Source: Planctomycetota bacterium (GTDB taxonomy: Bacteria > Planctomycetota > Phycisphaerae > UBA1845 > UTPLA1). From it: DNA of 64,000 nucleotides. The position numbers and the translations under genes were made by a program. Below are positions 50,744 to 59,076 of the stretch, in pieces. Below the pieces are notes generated by a model. The model saw only the letters and a program-made list of their open reading frames with translations, was not told the origin of the DNA and searched no databases. Where the stretch lies: the NCBI GenBank assembly GCA_003576905.1, contig QEVG01000024.1, forward strand, positions 31,122-95,121, read 5' to 3'. Every line of letters starts with the position of its first letter. The stretch's first letter is position 1.

Positions 50744-52045
50744 GTGAGCGATTCCATCATCATCAAGGGCGGACGTGTCATAGATCCGTCTCAGGAGCTT
50801 GACGAGATCGCGGATATCACGATTTCCGGCGGGCGCATCGCCCATGTTGGCTCGTCCACCGAACGAGGTACGGTGATAGACGCCGCGGGATGCATCGTCT
50901 GCCCCGGCCTGATCGACATGCACGTACATCTGCGCGAACCGGGCAACGAGGAAGAGGAGACCATTGCATCGGGTTCGGCAGCGGCCGTCGCGGGCGGCTT
51001 CACCAGCATCGCCTGTATGCCCAACACGCAGCCGGCGATCGACACCGAGGCCATGATCGAATTCGTTTACCGACAGGCGGCCCGGGCAAACACGTGCAAC
51101 GTCTATCCCATCGGGGCAATTACCAAGGGTCGCGGGGGCAAGGAACTCGCGGAGATGGGGCAGATGGTCCGCGCCGGCGCGGTCGCCTTTTCCGACGACG
51201 GTTGCGGCGTGGCGAATCCGATGGTCATGCTCCGGGCCTTTCAATACGCCACCATGTTCGACCGCGTGCTGATCCAGCACTGTGAAGACGCCGACATGGC
51301 CGCCGGCGGCGTGATGAACGCGGGCTTTACCGCGACCCGGATCGGCCTGCCCGGCATTCCCGCCATCGCCGAGGAAATGATGATCCAGCGGGATCTGCTG
51401 CTCGCTGCGGAAACGCGGGCCCGCTACCACGTCGCGCACATCTCGACGGCGGGCGGCGTCCAGCTTGTCCGCGAAGGCAAGAAGCAGGGGATCCACGTAA
51501 CCACGGAAGTCTGCCCGCACCACCTGCTGCTGACGGAGGAGTCCGTGGCGACGTACGACACGAACTACAAGATGAACCCGCCGCTCCGCTCGAAGAAGGA
51601 CGTCGACGCGTGCATCTCCGGCGTCATCGACGGCACGATCGACTGCCTCGTCACCGATCACGCGCCCCATGGCATCGAGGAGAAGGAGCACGACATCCAG
51701 AACGCGCCGTTCGGTATCGTCGGGCTTGAAACGGCGCTCGGGCTATTTGCCAGCGCACTGATCGAGCCGGGGCATATCGGCTGGCCGCGGCTCATTGCCA
51801 TGATGACGACGCACCCGGCGCGCATTCTGGGAATCGATCGCGGTTCCTTGAAGCGCGGCGCGATCGCGGATGTCACCATCATCGACCCGACGATGAAATG
51901 GACGGCCGATGTGTCCGCGTTACGATCGCGCAGCCGGAACAGCCCGTTCGGCGGCTGGCAACTTACGGGCCGCGCTACGGAAACGATCGTCGGGGGGCGG
52001 CTCGTTTTCTCTCTTCGAAAGCGGGAGACCCCCGTGGCGGCCTGA
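50744..52045 (+). CDS. pyrC: Dihydroorotase, class I
   Basis: 433 residues from a GTG at 50744 preceded by GGAGG. It carries the metal-binding DMHVHLREPG, GGFTSIACMPNTQPAID, the GAITKGRGGKEL segment, the HCEDADM and HISTAGG histidine motifs, and VTDHAPHG with the catalytic Asp. It converts carbamoyl-aspartate to dihydroorotate in pyrimidine synthesis, in the cytoplasm. No other pyrimidine genes (pyrB, pyrD) lie beside it; the next gene is a PilZ protein with its own promoter. Confidence 0.97.
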   Translation: MSDSIIIKGGRVIDPSQELDEIADITISGGRIAHVGSSTERGTVIDAAGCIVCPGLIDMHVHLREPGNEEEETIASGSAAAVAGGFTSIACMPNTQPAIDTEAMIEFVYRQAARANTCNVYPIGAITKGRGGKELAEMGQMVRAGAVAFSDDGCGVANPMVMLRAFQYATMFDRVLIQHCEDADMAAGGVMNAGFTATRIGLPGIPAIAEEMMIQRDLLLAAETRARYHVAHISTAGGVQLVREGKKQGIHVTTEVCPHHLLLTEESVATYDTNYKMNPPLRSKKDVDACISGVIDGTIDCLVTDHAPHGIEEKEHDIQNAPFGIVGLETALGLFASALIEPGHIGWPRLIAMMTTHPARILGIDRGSLKRGAIADVTIIDPTMKWTADVSALRSRSRNSPFGGWQLTGRATETIVGGRLVFSLRKRETPVAA

Positions 52046-52144
52046 AAACGCGTTTTACCAGCGCACGCGCAGGGCCCGCGTCGCGGCAGGGCAAGCGGTG
52101 TGTCATTTCCGGAATCTGCACGCTCCGGACCGGCGTGGAAAATG

Positions 52145-52172
52145 TTGACCCGGCGCGACCCGCCGGTATAAT
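52145..52172 (+). promoter_or_regulatory. Strong sigma-70-like promoter of the PilZ leader
   Basis: TTGACC (52145-52150) and a perfect TATAAT (52167-52172) are spaced by 16 bases. The start of transcription should fall near 52179-52181, leaving a leader of about 285 bases before the ATG at 52464. Confidence 0.65.
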
Positions 52173-52179
52173 CTGCTCT

Positions 52180-52463
52180 TGGATAAGGGCCACGGCAGTT
52201 CAAGACGCCACCAGTCCGACCCGAAAGGGCTCGATCGGGCGGATCGGCGACGTCCCGGACATGAGGGGAAACGAGGCTCGCGATCGCCGGCCGGCGCTGC
52301 GTCAAGGGTGCCGCCGAAACGGCACCAGCCGAGATCGCCGGGTATCGTTGCTGTGTACCCGGACCCTTGCGGTCCCGCCGTCCGAAAGGACGGCCGTGTT
52401 CGCCTCGGAAAGGCGGACGCACGGGAGCCGCAAAGGTTCGAGTGAACGCATGAGGAGACCCAC
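52180..52463 (+). ncRNA. Candidate structured 5' leader RNA of the PilZ gene
   Basis: Downstream of a strong promoter and upstream of the PilZ ATG there is no credible gene, but hairpins follow one another: GGTGCCG/CGGCACC (52307-52313, 52320-52326), CCGGGTA/TACCCGG (52338-52344, 52356-52362), GCCGTCC/GGACGGC closed by a GAAA tetraloop (52377-52394), CGCCT/AGGCG (52401-52415) and GTTC/GAAC (52436-52447). A smaller CCC-GAAA-GGG lies at 52220-52229. It could be a riboswitch, an RNA thermometer or a stable small RNA. The cyclic-di-GMP-I consensus was looked for and not found. Confidence 0.45.
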
Positions 52464-52907
52464 ATGTCCACGCATCTGCCAACTCCAATCCCGCTCGGCC
52501 CCGCGCACCTGACGACCCCGCCGCTCTTCGAGGAGTCCGTTCCGCGAACCTCCGGGACACGGCGGTTCAACCGGCTCGACAACCGGGACTACTCCAGGCG
52601 ACCGCTCGCCGTGGACGTATGGCTCGTTGATCCGCACACCCAGACGATTCTGCGGTGCAAGACCGACGACATCTCCGATGCCGGACTTCACGCCCATGCC
52701 CCCATCGGGTTTGGCCTGGCAATCGGCCAGCGCTACGAAGCCCGTATCGTCAACTCGCCCCCCGGCATGCGCCTTAACCCGGAGCACCTGACCAAGAGCC
52801 TTGGCTACGGAACGGTGATCCGCACGGAGATGCGCATCGAAGGAACCCGCGACGACCGCATCGGCTTCGCCCTCCGATTCGACGTGCCACAGCTTCTGCC
52901 GATCTGA
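52464..52907 (+). CDS. PilZ-domain protein
   Basis: 147 residues; ATG at 52464 after GAGGAGACCCAC. After a flexible N-terminus of about 40 residues the cyclic-di-GMP-binding signature appears: R-D-Y-S-R (RxxxR, about residue 46-50) and DDISDAGLH (DxSxxG, about 71-76), followed by beta strands (GQRYEARIVN, GYGTVIRTEMRIEGTRDDRIGFALRF). It is a stand-alone PilZ receptor, likely linking cyclic-di-GMP to motility, secretion or polysaccharide production. The long structured leader suggests extra post-transcriptional control. Confidence 0.85.
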   Translation: MSTHLPTPIPLGPAHLTTPPLFEESVPRTSGTRRFNRLDNRDYSRRPLAVDVWLVDPHTQTILRCKTDDISDAGLHAHAPIGFGLAIGQRYEARIVNSPPGMRLNPEHLTKSLGYGTVIRTEMRIEGTRDDRIGFALRFDVPQLLPI

Positions 52908-53046
52908 CCGGCTCGCGTACCAACCCGCCGGCATTGGGGTGGGTCGCTTGCCGGCGCATGAGTGCGCTTTGTGCCTCACGAATTGATCTCGATAGTCCGA
53001 GCCCCGCGCTTTCGCTGCGCCCGGTACAGGTCCGGCCTCGGAATGG

Positions 53047-54000
53047 TCATGGCGTGAACGAGCCGATGGTGATCGAGCCGACGTCCGCCGTCAGATCGAT
53101 AACCGGGGCCCCCGCGTCGCCGAGCCGCGCGCTGGCGTGATGTTCGCGCTCGCGAAGCTCCTTCACCTGCGATCCGGTGATGTTCATCCGAATGCGGCCC
53201 GTGTCGCAGTCGGCGACAATCCGGCCCTGCTGTTGCGGGCTGAGAAACACGGAGATGTCACCCACGTCCGTGCTGACCCGGACGCTATCAGCCTGTGCCG
53301 GCAGCAGCTTAAGCGTCACGTCGCCGACATCGCTCCGGATGTTCACGTTTCCGCCGGCCGTCGCATGCACATCCCCCACGTCGGACTCAACGGTCAGCCC
53401 CGCCGATCCGCCGTGGACGTGCACATCACCGACGGCGCTGGTGACCTGGATCGGACCCGAGATCATCGCCGGGGCCGGCCCGCTCGATACCGTGGCGTCC
53501 CCCACGCTGTTCTTGATGGATATCGCCTTAAGTCGACCCTTGACGTGAACATCCCCCACGTCGTTGCGCACGTCCACGTCGACCTGGGGCGGGGCGGTGA
53601 TGACCCAGGCCACTTCGTAGTTTCGATCGGAGCTGCCCTGTGGATGCTCCGCCGTGGCCCGAACCGTTGATCCGTTGTCGGTCACTTCGAGGCGGACGTT
53701 AATCTCGTCGAGCGCCGCCTGCGCGACCTGTTCCGAATACCCCTTGCCCACCTTTGTTATCTCCGCGCGAACCTCTCCGGCCGTTTCATCCGCGCTTACG
53801 CGAATCGTTCCCACCGAGTTATCAACCAAGAGCCTCGCGGTTGGACGCGGCGAGGAGAGCGTGACCGATTCCTGCACCTTGTAGGGCGTGCCGCAGCCTG
53901 GAAGGCACATGCCCAGTACCGCGACAAGACACCCGCTGCGGCCCCATCGACTCCCAGTTACCGAAACGCGATTCACCACCGACGGCTTGTGCGAGTACAT
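53047..54000 (-). CDS. DUF4097-type beta-helix lipoprotein
   Basis: 317 residues from the ATG at 54000 (AAAGGG seven bases upstream); a TTG six codons earlier is also open. The lipobox LGMCLPGC is followed by a chain of short beta-strand repeats with NSVGDATV, SAVGDVHV, SDVGDVHA, SDVGDVTL, TDVGDISV, CDTGRIRM and TADVGSITI, the pattern of DUF4097 proteins that fold as a right-handed beta solenoid. No enzyme motif. It follows the ECF sigma / anti-sigma operon on the same strand but behind a strong terminator, so it is probably separately expressed. Surface or periplasmic; function unknown. Confidence 0.78.
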   Translation of the reverse strand: MYSHKPSVVNRVSVTGSRWGRSGCLVAVLGMCLPGCGTPYKVQESVTLSSPRPTARLLVDNSVGTIRVSADETAGEVRAEITKVGKGYSEQVAQAALDEINVRLEVTDNGSTVRATAEHPQGSSDRNYEVAWVITAPPQVDVDVRNDVGDVHVKGRLKAISIKNSVGDATVSSGPAPAMISGPIQVTSAVGDVHVHGGSAGLTVESDVGDVHATAGGNVNIRSDVGDVTLKLLPAQADSVRVSTDVGDISVFLSPQQQGRIVADCDTGRIRMNITGSQVKELREREHHASARLGDAGAPVIDLTADVGSITIGSFTP

Positions 54001-54187
54001 GTGAATACCCTTTCTCAATATCCCGAGGCATTCTTCCAGCGATGTGCGGCCCCGGCGATCCGCATCGCGCGGGCGGAGCGCCAGCGCTCCGCAGACCCAC
54101 CGAAAACCCTACTCTCCGTGTTAACGACTTGCGATGCAATTATTTTCCGGTGTCGTGCTCTGCAATCGACTCCGGCACATAACAAGA

Positions 54188-54216
54188 AAAGCCCCCGGAG
54201 GTCATCCGGGGGCTTT
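54188..54216 (-). terminator. Intrinsic terminator of the sigma/anti-sigma operon
   Basis: Perfect 11-bp stem AAAGCCCCCGG (54188-54198) with CCGGGGGCTTT (54206-54216) and a 7-base loop. On the minus strand the stem ends in CTTTTCTTGTT, a proper U-rich tail. It lies about 50 bases after the stop at 54268. Confidence 0.88.
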
Positions 54217-54267
54217 GTCATCTCGCAACTTCTGACTTGGCAATTAATTACGAGCGGGAATCTCCGC

Positions 54268-55137
54268 CTACTCGTTCGAATCGACGCGGACCTTCACGTT
54301 GGTCGCCTCGCCGGCGAGGTCCATGAGATCTTCCGGGCTGAGTTCCTTGGCGGAATTGCGATCCATGAGCTTGATGACCTGCCGCTCGACGTTCTCGCCT
54401 TCGCCCGATTCCCAGGCGAGGGTGATCAGGTCGTTTTCGTCCACTGAGATCTTCGGGGCACCGTTGTGACGCCCGGCGGGCAGTTGGGCGACGCGGCGAA
54501 CCAGTGTCTCGCCCTCGCCGACGGTCGTCGAGAAGATGCTGAGTTCGCCGGTCTCGTCATCAGTGATCAGGTAGAGGGCGCGAGCCTGACCCCCGGCGTT
54601 CGTCCATTCGTGGGCCGGCTCCGCGTCGCCGAGGTCGGCCATCGTGAAGTTCACTTCCGGGGGCGTCTCGCCGTGCCGGACAACGATCTTCTGCTCACGG
54701 GCCTCGACCGAGTCATCGCCGGTGAGGTTGACGTTGACCGTCATCTTCTGCTCGTTGGGGTCGCCCTCGAGCCGGCGCACCACGACATGGGCATCGCGAC
54801 CGTCCTGTGTCTGGGTCTGGAGCGAGCCTTCATAGACGTTGCCGCCGACCGGCTGGAGTTCCAGCTGGGTCGGCTGCCCGTCGATCTCGACGGTCACGAA
54901 AAGGCTCTTGATGTATTCAATGCCGCCGCCCGCCGCGAAAGCGCCGCCGCCGAGCACAAGTATGCCCAGGGCCGCGGCCACGGCCGGCCGGTGCAGGAAG
55001 CTTCGGGAAACAGTCGTTCGGGTGTATTCCTTCATCAGTCTCTCCTCGAGTTGGGTGTTCACACTGGGGCCGGTCCATTCGCAGGACCGCAAGGCGGACA
55101 GCGCGCTATCTACAGGGTCACGATCGTGTTTCGTCAT
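54268..55137 (-). CDS. Membrane protein next to ECF sigma factor, putative anti-sigma factor
   Basis: 289 residues, ATG at 55137, only three bases after the stop of the sigma factor gene, so the two should be translated together. One membrane helix (HRPAVAAALGILVLGGGAFAAGGG, about 50-73) separates a short cytoplasmic part (SALRSCEWTGPSVNTQLEERLMKEY) from a beta-rich exported domain with VTVEIDGQPTQLELQPVGGNVYEGSL and many acidic residues. The position and topology fit a regulator of the sigma factor, but no zinc-binding anti-sigma (HxxxCxxC) motif is present. Confidence 0.65.
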   Translation of the reverse strand: MTKHDRDPVDSALSALRSCEWTGPSVNTQLEERLMKEYTRTTVSRSFLHRPAVAAALGILVLGGGAFAAGGGIEYIKSLFVTVEIDGQPTQLELQPVGGNVYEGSLQTQTQDGRDAHVVVRRLEGDPNEQKMTVNVNLTGDDSVEAREQKIVVRHGETPPEVNFTMADLGDAEPAHEWTNAGGQARALYLITDDETGELSIFSTTVGEGETLVRRVAQLPAGRHNGAPKISVDENDLITLAWESGEGENVERQVIKLMDRNSAKELSPEDLMDLAGEATNVKVRVDSNE

Positions 55138-55140
55138 GAT

Positions 55141-55815
55141 TCAGAAACCTCCGCCGCGCAGCGGCGCTGGTTGTGTCGCATCACTCTGCATATCAGCCAG
55201 CCTGAGCCGCAAGGCGTCGCGTCCGCGGGATAATCGCGACTTCACCGTGCCAGGGCGACAGCCCACGGCGACGGCAATCTCCTCGAGACTCAAGCCTTCA
55301 AGATAATGAAGCGAAAGAACAGTCTGGTACTTCGGCGCAAGGGCCAGCAGAGCCTGCCGCGCCGTGCCCGCATCCACTTCGCCGCTGTGCGGCCGTTCCT
55401 GTGCCGAGCGCGCCGCCACCGAGGCCCGACGGGCCTCCGATTCCAGCCGCCGGCGCTGCCGCCGCACCCATCGGTTGACGATGTTGGTCGCGATGCGGTA
55501 CAGCCATGCCTTGAGCGGAGCGCCGCGATCGCGATAACGCGGAAGATGACGCAGGGCCGCCATGAAGACGTCCGCCGCCAGATCCTCGGCGACATGGGAG
55601 TCCCCGATTCGCCGGAAAATGTACCCCGCCACCATCGCGTAGTGCCGCCGGTACAGGACAGCAAACGCCGCCCGATCCCTCTTGGCCCGTTCGATCAACT
55701 CGGCCTCGCCGTGCCGATCGAAGCTCAGGGCGGCCTGCGCAATGGAAATAGGCATCTGCATGGGGGTTCTCGGGGCGGTTGTGGACCCGTCTAATGCCGT
55801 CATCGATTCCTTCAT
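55141..55815 (-). CDS. RNA polymerase ECF-type sigma factor
   Basis: 224 residues from the ATG at 55815 (AGG eight bases upstream; a GTG at 55824 and an ATG at 55803 are alternatives). Region 2 reads YRRHYAMVAGYIFRRIGDSHVAEDLAADVFMAALRHLPRYRDRGAPLKAWLYRIA, and region 4 has LALAPKYQTVLSLHYLEGLSLEEIAVAVGCRPGTVKSRLSRGRDALR. This is a typical extracytoplasmic-function sigma factor. It is followed by a putative membrane anti-sigma factor. A GGGAACC -35-like element upstream may be autoregulatory. Confidence 0.93.
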   Translation of the reverse strand: MKESMTALDGSTTAPRTPMQMPISIAQAALSFDRHGEAELIERAKRDRAAFAVLYRRHYAMVAGYIFRRIGDSHVAEDLAADVFMAALRHLPRYRDRGAPLKAWLYRIATNIVNRWVRRQRRRLESEARRASVAARSAQERPHSGEVDAGTARQALLALAPKYQTVLSLHYLEGLSLEEIAVAVGCRPGTVKSRLSRGRDALRLRLADMQSDATQPAPLRGGGF

Positions 55816-55828
55816 CAAAGACACCTAC

Positions 55829-55858
55829 CTAAACACAACAGACGCCCCAAAGGTTCCC
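55829..55858 (-). promoter_or_regulatory. Possible ECF autoregulatory promoter
   Basis: On the minus strand GGGAACC (55852-55858) resembles the GGAAC -35 box of many ECF sigma factors; GTTTAG (55829-55834) follows after 17 bases. It lies just before the sigma gene start at 55815, so it could drive autoregulation with a very short leader. The -10 match is weak. Confidence 0.3.
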
Positions 55859-56016
55859 ACCGGGTCAACAAATATTACGGCCGGGCACGAATCCGCCGCC
55901 CCTGATGGGTTTAACGGCCCGTCAGCCGACTAGTGAGTGCCCAAGCCGCCGGCTTTGCGACGAAGCCCCGCGGCGCGCGCGGAGGCGGGACGCCGCCCTT
56001 TTCGAGGAGAAGGACA

Positions 56017-56736
56017 ATGTTTCGACGGTTGATAGCACTTTATTTTCTCTCCGCCTGCCTGGCCCTTGGGGCCGCGGGGCTGCCCGCCCACGGCCAGGAC
56101 TGCAATGGTCTTAATACCCCGGACGCCTCTGAACTCGACTGTAACGCGAACGGCAAGCCCGACGCCTGCGACATCGCCGCCGACGCCAGCCGCGACTGGG
56201 TGGCCGACGGCGTACCGGATGAGTGCGGGCAGGACTGCAATCTGAACTGCATTGCCGACGCGGTGGACGTTGCACCCGGCGCGTTCATGGATACGTCGCC
56301 CCAGATCATGCCGTTCAACGACGGCAACACACCGAGAACCCACACCATCCCGGCGCCGCCTCCCGCGACTTCGGCCGTGACGCTGGGTTTCACGACCTAT
56401 CGCGATCTCGTGAATCTGCTTCGCGTGGAGGTGCGGCTCAACGGCACGTTGATCGGCAACGTCTCCACCGACAACGGCCTGCCCGCGGGCTGCCGGACCG
56501 GGACCGCCCAGCTCACACTGAGCGCGGAGCAGTTCAACGCGCTGGTTGCGGGTCAGGACGCTGAAATCCGTATGCAGCCCGTCGCCGGCGCCTGGGCCGT
56601 CTGCTCGGGAACCTACATCCGCGTAACGACGACCTACAGCGTCGCTCCGCACAGCGCCGACTGCGACGTGAACGCCGACGGCTTTCTCGATGGGCTCGAT
56701 ATCGCCGGATTCGCCGCCCGGGCGCTGGGGGACTGA
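56017..56736 (+). CDS. Secreted protein with calcium-type repeats and C-terminal dockerin
   Basis: 239 residues; the ATG at 56017 has GAGGAGAAGG close upstream and starts the signal peptide FRRLIALYFLSACLALGAAG. After the signal come Cys/Asp-rich loops like thrombospondin type 3 repeats (DCNANGKPDACDI, CGQDCNLNCIADAVD). A beta-rich middle (VTLGFTTYRDLVNLLRVEVRLNGTLIGNVS) is followed by the dockerin-like DCDVNADGFLDGLDIAGFAA. Calcium-stabilised surface protein; no enzyme motif. Confidence 0.82.
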   Translation: MFRRLIALYFLSACLALGAAGLPAHGQDCNGLNTPDASELDCNANGKPDACDIAADASRDWVADGVPDECGQDCNLNCIADAVDVAPGAFMDTSPQIMPFNDGNTPRTHTIPAPPPATSAVTLGFTTYRDLVNLLRVEVRLNGTLIGNVSTDNGLPAGCRTGTAQLTLSAEQFNALVAGQDAEIRMQPVAGAWAVCSGTYIRVTTTYSVAPHSADCDVNADGFLDGLDIAGFAARALGD

Positions 56737-56809
56737 CCTGCGTCGGCCGCGACACGGGCGCGAAGGCCTACGGGAAGCCGAAGCCGATCGGCCGCGCCCT
56801 GGGCATCGG

Positions 56810-58918
56810 TCACAACTCGGAGAGTCCGATGCCCGGCGCGTGCGTCTGCTGCCAGGCCAGTAGCGACACAAGCGCCCACAGGCAGAAGTTATGGTCCGCG
56901 CGTCCCGCCGAGTGCTCGTCCAGCGCGGCGAGCGCGCCTTCGCGCGAGAGGAGGGTCCCGAAGAAGCAGCGGTCGGCGTCAATAAGCTCGCGGGCGTAGC
57001 CATTCAGCGGCCCGCGCAGCCACGGGCCGACCGGCACTTCAAACCCCTTCTTCGGCCGGTTGTGAAGCATCGGCGGGAGCATGTCCCTGAAGGCCTCGAC
57101 CAGCAGGTGCTTCTTCTTCCAGCCGCGGAGCTTCCACTGCCACGGCATCGGCATCACAAGTTCAACCAGCCGATAGTCCAGGAACGGCGAGCGAACCTCC
57201 AGCCCGTGCGCCATGGACGCGAGATCGACCTTGGTGAGCATGTCATCCGGCAGGGAGAGCTGCCACTCGACGGCGAGGTGGAGATTCAGGTCGTTGAGTT
57301 CGCTCCATTTGGGGCGCTCACCCCATGGCGCGCCGGGCAGAGTACCGGGTGCGACGATATGACTCCCCTCCCCACCGAGCGACACACCGCTGCCGGAGCG
57401 ATAGCTCCACAACAGTTGCACCATGTCCTCGATCAGGCGCGGTGCGGCGGCGGGGTCATGCAGCAGCCGCGTGAGCGTGCGATCGTCGCTCGTGCGCATC
57501 CAGTTCGCATGGCGGTGGGGCGTGCGCGGGTCCATGGACCGAATCGCACGTTTGGCCTGGCTGAAGAGTCCGCCCAGCCTCGTCTCGCGCCGAGCGGGCA
57601 GCCGCTCAATGAGGCGGCGCGCCGGACCATAGAGGAACGAGCGCGCAAACCAGCCGAACCGGCGGATCAGCGTCGCGGCCGCGTAACGGTTATAGCCCGC
57701 GAAGAGTTCATCCGCTCCGTCGCCGCTGAGCGCCACCGTGACATGCCGACGCGTCAGCCGCGACAACAGGTATGTCGGCAGCACCGAGCTGTCGGCGAAG
57801 GGCTCGTCGATGTGGGCCTGCACGGCGGGGATGACATCCCGAATCTCGTCAAGGGACAACGGCAGGACAGTGTGCTCGGTGCCGTGCATGCGTGCCACCG
57901 CTTCGGCATAGCCGCTCTCGTCGTAGAACGGATGGCCCGGAAAGCTCACGGAAAACGTCCGCACCTTGTGCCCCGCGACCCGCGCCGCCACCGCCGTGAC
58001 GATGGACGAATCGATCCCCCCGGAGAGGAATACGCCGACCGGCACGTCGGCGAGAAGCCGGCGCTCGACGGCGTCGGAAAAAACTTCGCGAATCCGCCGG
58101 CAGGCGTCTTCAAACGATTCGACCCCACGCACCGCGCCGTGCGGCGCAGGCGTTACGCGAAGCGGCGGCGACCACCGGCGCACCTCCGCCCGGCCTTCCC
58201 GGTAGCGCAGCAGATGACCCGGACGCAGCTTGAAGACATTTCGAAAGATCGTACGCGGCGCGGCGGTAAACCCCAGCGTCAGAAGCTGCACAACGGCGAC
58301 CGGCTCGATGGCAAGGCCCGGCAGGGCCGGCCTCAACGCGTGCATTTCGGACGCAAACGCAAGCCCGCCAGGTGAGTCAAACGAAACGCCCTCCTCGACC
58401 AATGCCCCGGCGGCTCCAGTCACACGTTCAGCCCCCACGCCCTTCGCCGCCTGCGAAAGCGGCGCCCAGAGCAGCGGCTTCACGCCGGTGCGGTCGCGCG
58501 CGAGCGTCAGCGTGCGCGACTCCGCATGCCACACCGCGAAGGCGAACATGCCGTTGAGTCGCGGCAGGAACCCCAGTTCCGGATCGCGCCGACACAATTC
58601 GAGCAGGACCTCCGTGTCCCCCGTAGATCGGAGGCTCGCCCCGGCGGCGTGCAACTCGTCGCGCAGTTCGCGAAAGTTGTAGATCTCGCCGTTATAGATC
58701 AGCGTGACTTTGCCGTCGTGCGTGCACATCGGCTGGTGCGCCGCCGGCGTAAGGTCCTGCACCATCAGCCGCGTATGGACAAACGCCAGTCCGTCGCGCG
58801 GGCTCGTCCAGACTCCGTCGCCGTCGGGCCCGCGATGACGCAGCCGCGCGAGCATCTCGCGCAATACGCCCTCATCGGGTAGGCCCCCAGGTCGCACGAA
58901 TCCGCCGATGCCGCACAT
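56810..58918 (-). CDS. asnB: Asparagine synthase (glutamine-hydrolysing)
   Basis: 702 residues. The ATG at 58918 makes Cys2 of MCGIGGF the glutaminase nucleophile; the frame is open to 58954. RHRGPDGDG, LIYNGEIYNF and NGMFAF mark the class II glutamine amidotransferase domain. VGVFLSGGIDSSIVTA is the ATP-pyrophosphatase loop, and VALSGDGADELFAGYNRY and SMAHGLEVRSPFLDYRL follow in the synthetase domain. Such enzymes make asparagine or, within glycan gene clusters, amidate other acids; the divergent glycosyltransferase 158 bases away makes the second option possible. Insertions at about 175-200 and 480-540 make it longer than E. coli AsnB (554). Confidence 0.93.
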   Translation of the reverse strand: MCGIGGFVRPGGLPDEGVLREMLARLRHRGPDGDGVWTSPRDGLAFVHTRLMVQDLTPAAHQPMCTHDGKVTLIYNGEIYNFRELRDELHAAGASLRSTGDTEVLLELCRRDPELGFLPRLNGMFAFAVWHAESRTLTLARDRTGVKPLLWAPLSQAAKGVGAERVTGAAGALVEEGVSFDSPGGLAFASEMHALRPALPGLAIEPVAVVQLLTLGFTAAPRTIFRNVFKLRPGHLLRYREGRAEVRRWSPPLRVTPAPHGAVRGVESFEDACRRIREVFSDAVERRLLADVPVGVFLSGGIDSSIVTAVAARVAGHKVRTFSVSFPGHPFYDESGYAEAVARMHGTEHTVLPLSLDEIRDVIPAVQAHIDEPFADSSVLPTYLLSRLTRRHVTVALSGDGADELFAGYNRYAAATLIRRFGWFARSFLYGPARRLIERLPARRETRLGGLFSQAKRAIRSMDPRTPHRHANWMRTSDDRTLTRLLHDPAAAPRLIEDMVQLLWSYRSGSGVSLGGEGSHIVAPGTLPGAPWGERPKWSELNDLNLHLAVEWQLSLPDDMLTKVDLASMAHGLEVRSPFLDYRLVELVMPMPWQWKLRGWKKKHLLVEAFRDMLPPMLHNRPKKGFEVPVGPWLRGPLNGYARELIDADRCFFGTLLSREGALAALDEHSAGRADHNFCLWALVSLLAWQQTHAPGIGLSEL

Positions 58919-59076
58919 ACGCCGGAGAGAAACGCCAAAACGCCGAAATGTCAAAACGCCGCCCGCATGTGTCGTACGGCCCGGTCCAAGGGCCTGTCAC
59001 ACTTACAAACCACGCCGCCGCAACGCGAAACGAGGCTTTGCCCGATACATACCGCGCGGCTACGCTACGCCCCACG

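Noticed and set aside
52180..52463. Cyclic-di-GMP-I riboswitch, RNase P RNA or tmRNA in the PilZ leader
   Set aside because: The conserved cores I know for these RNAs were not found; only generic hairpins and a GAAA tetraloop are present.
56891..58375. 494-codon open frame on the plus strand
   Set aside because: Antisense to the asparagine synthase; no domain is recognisable.
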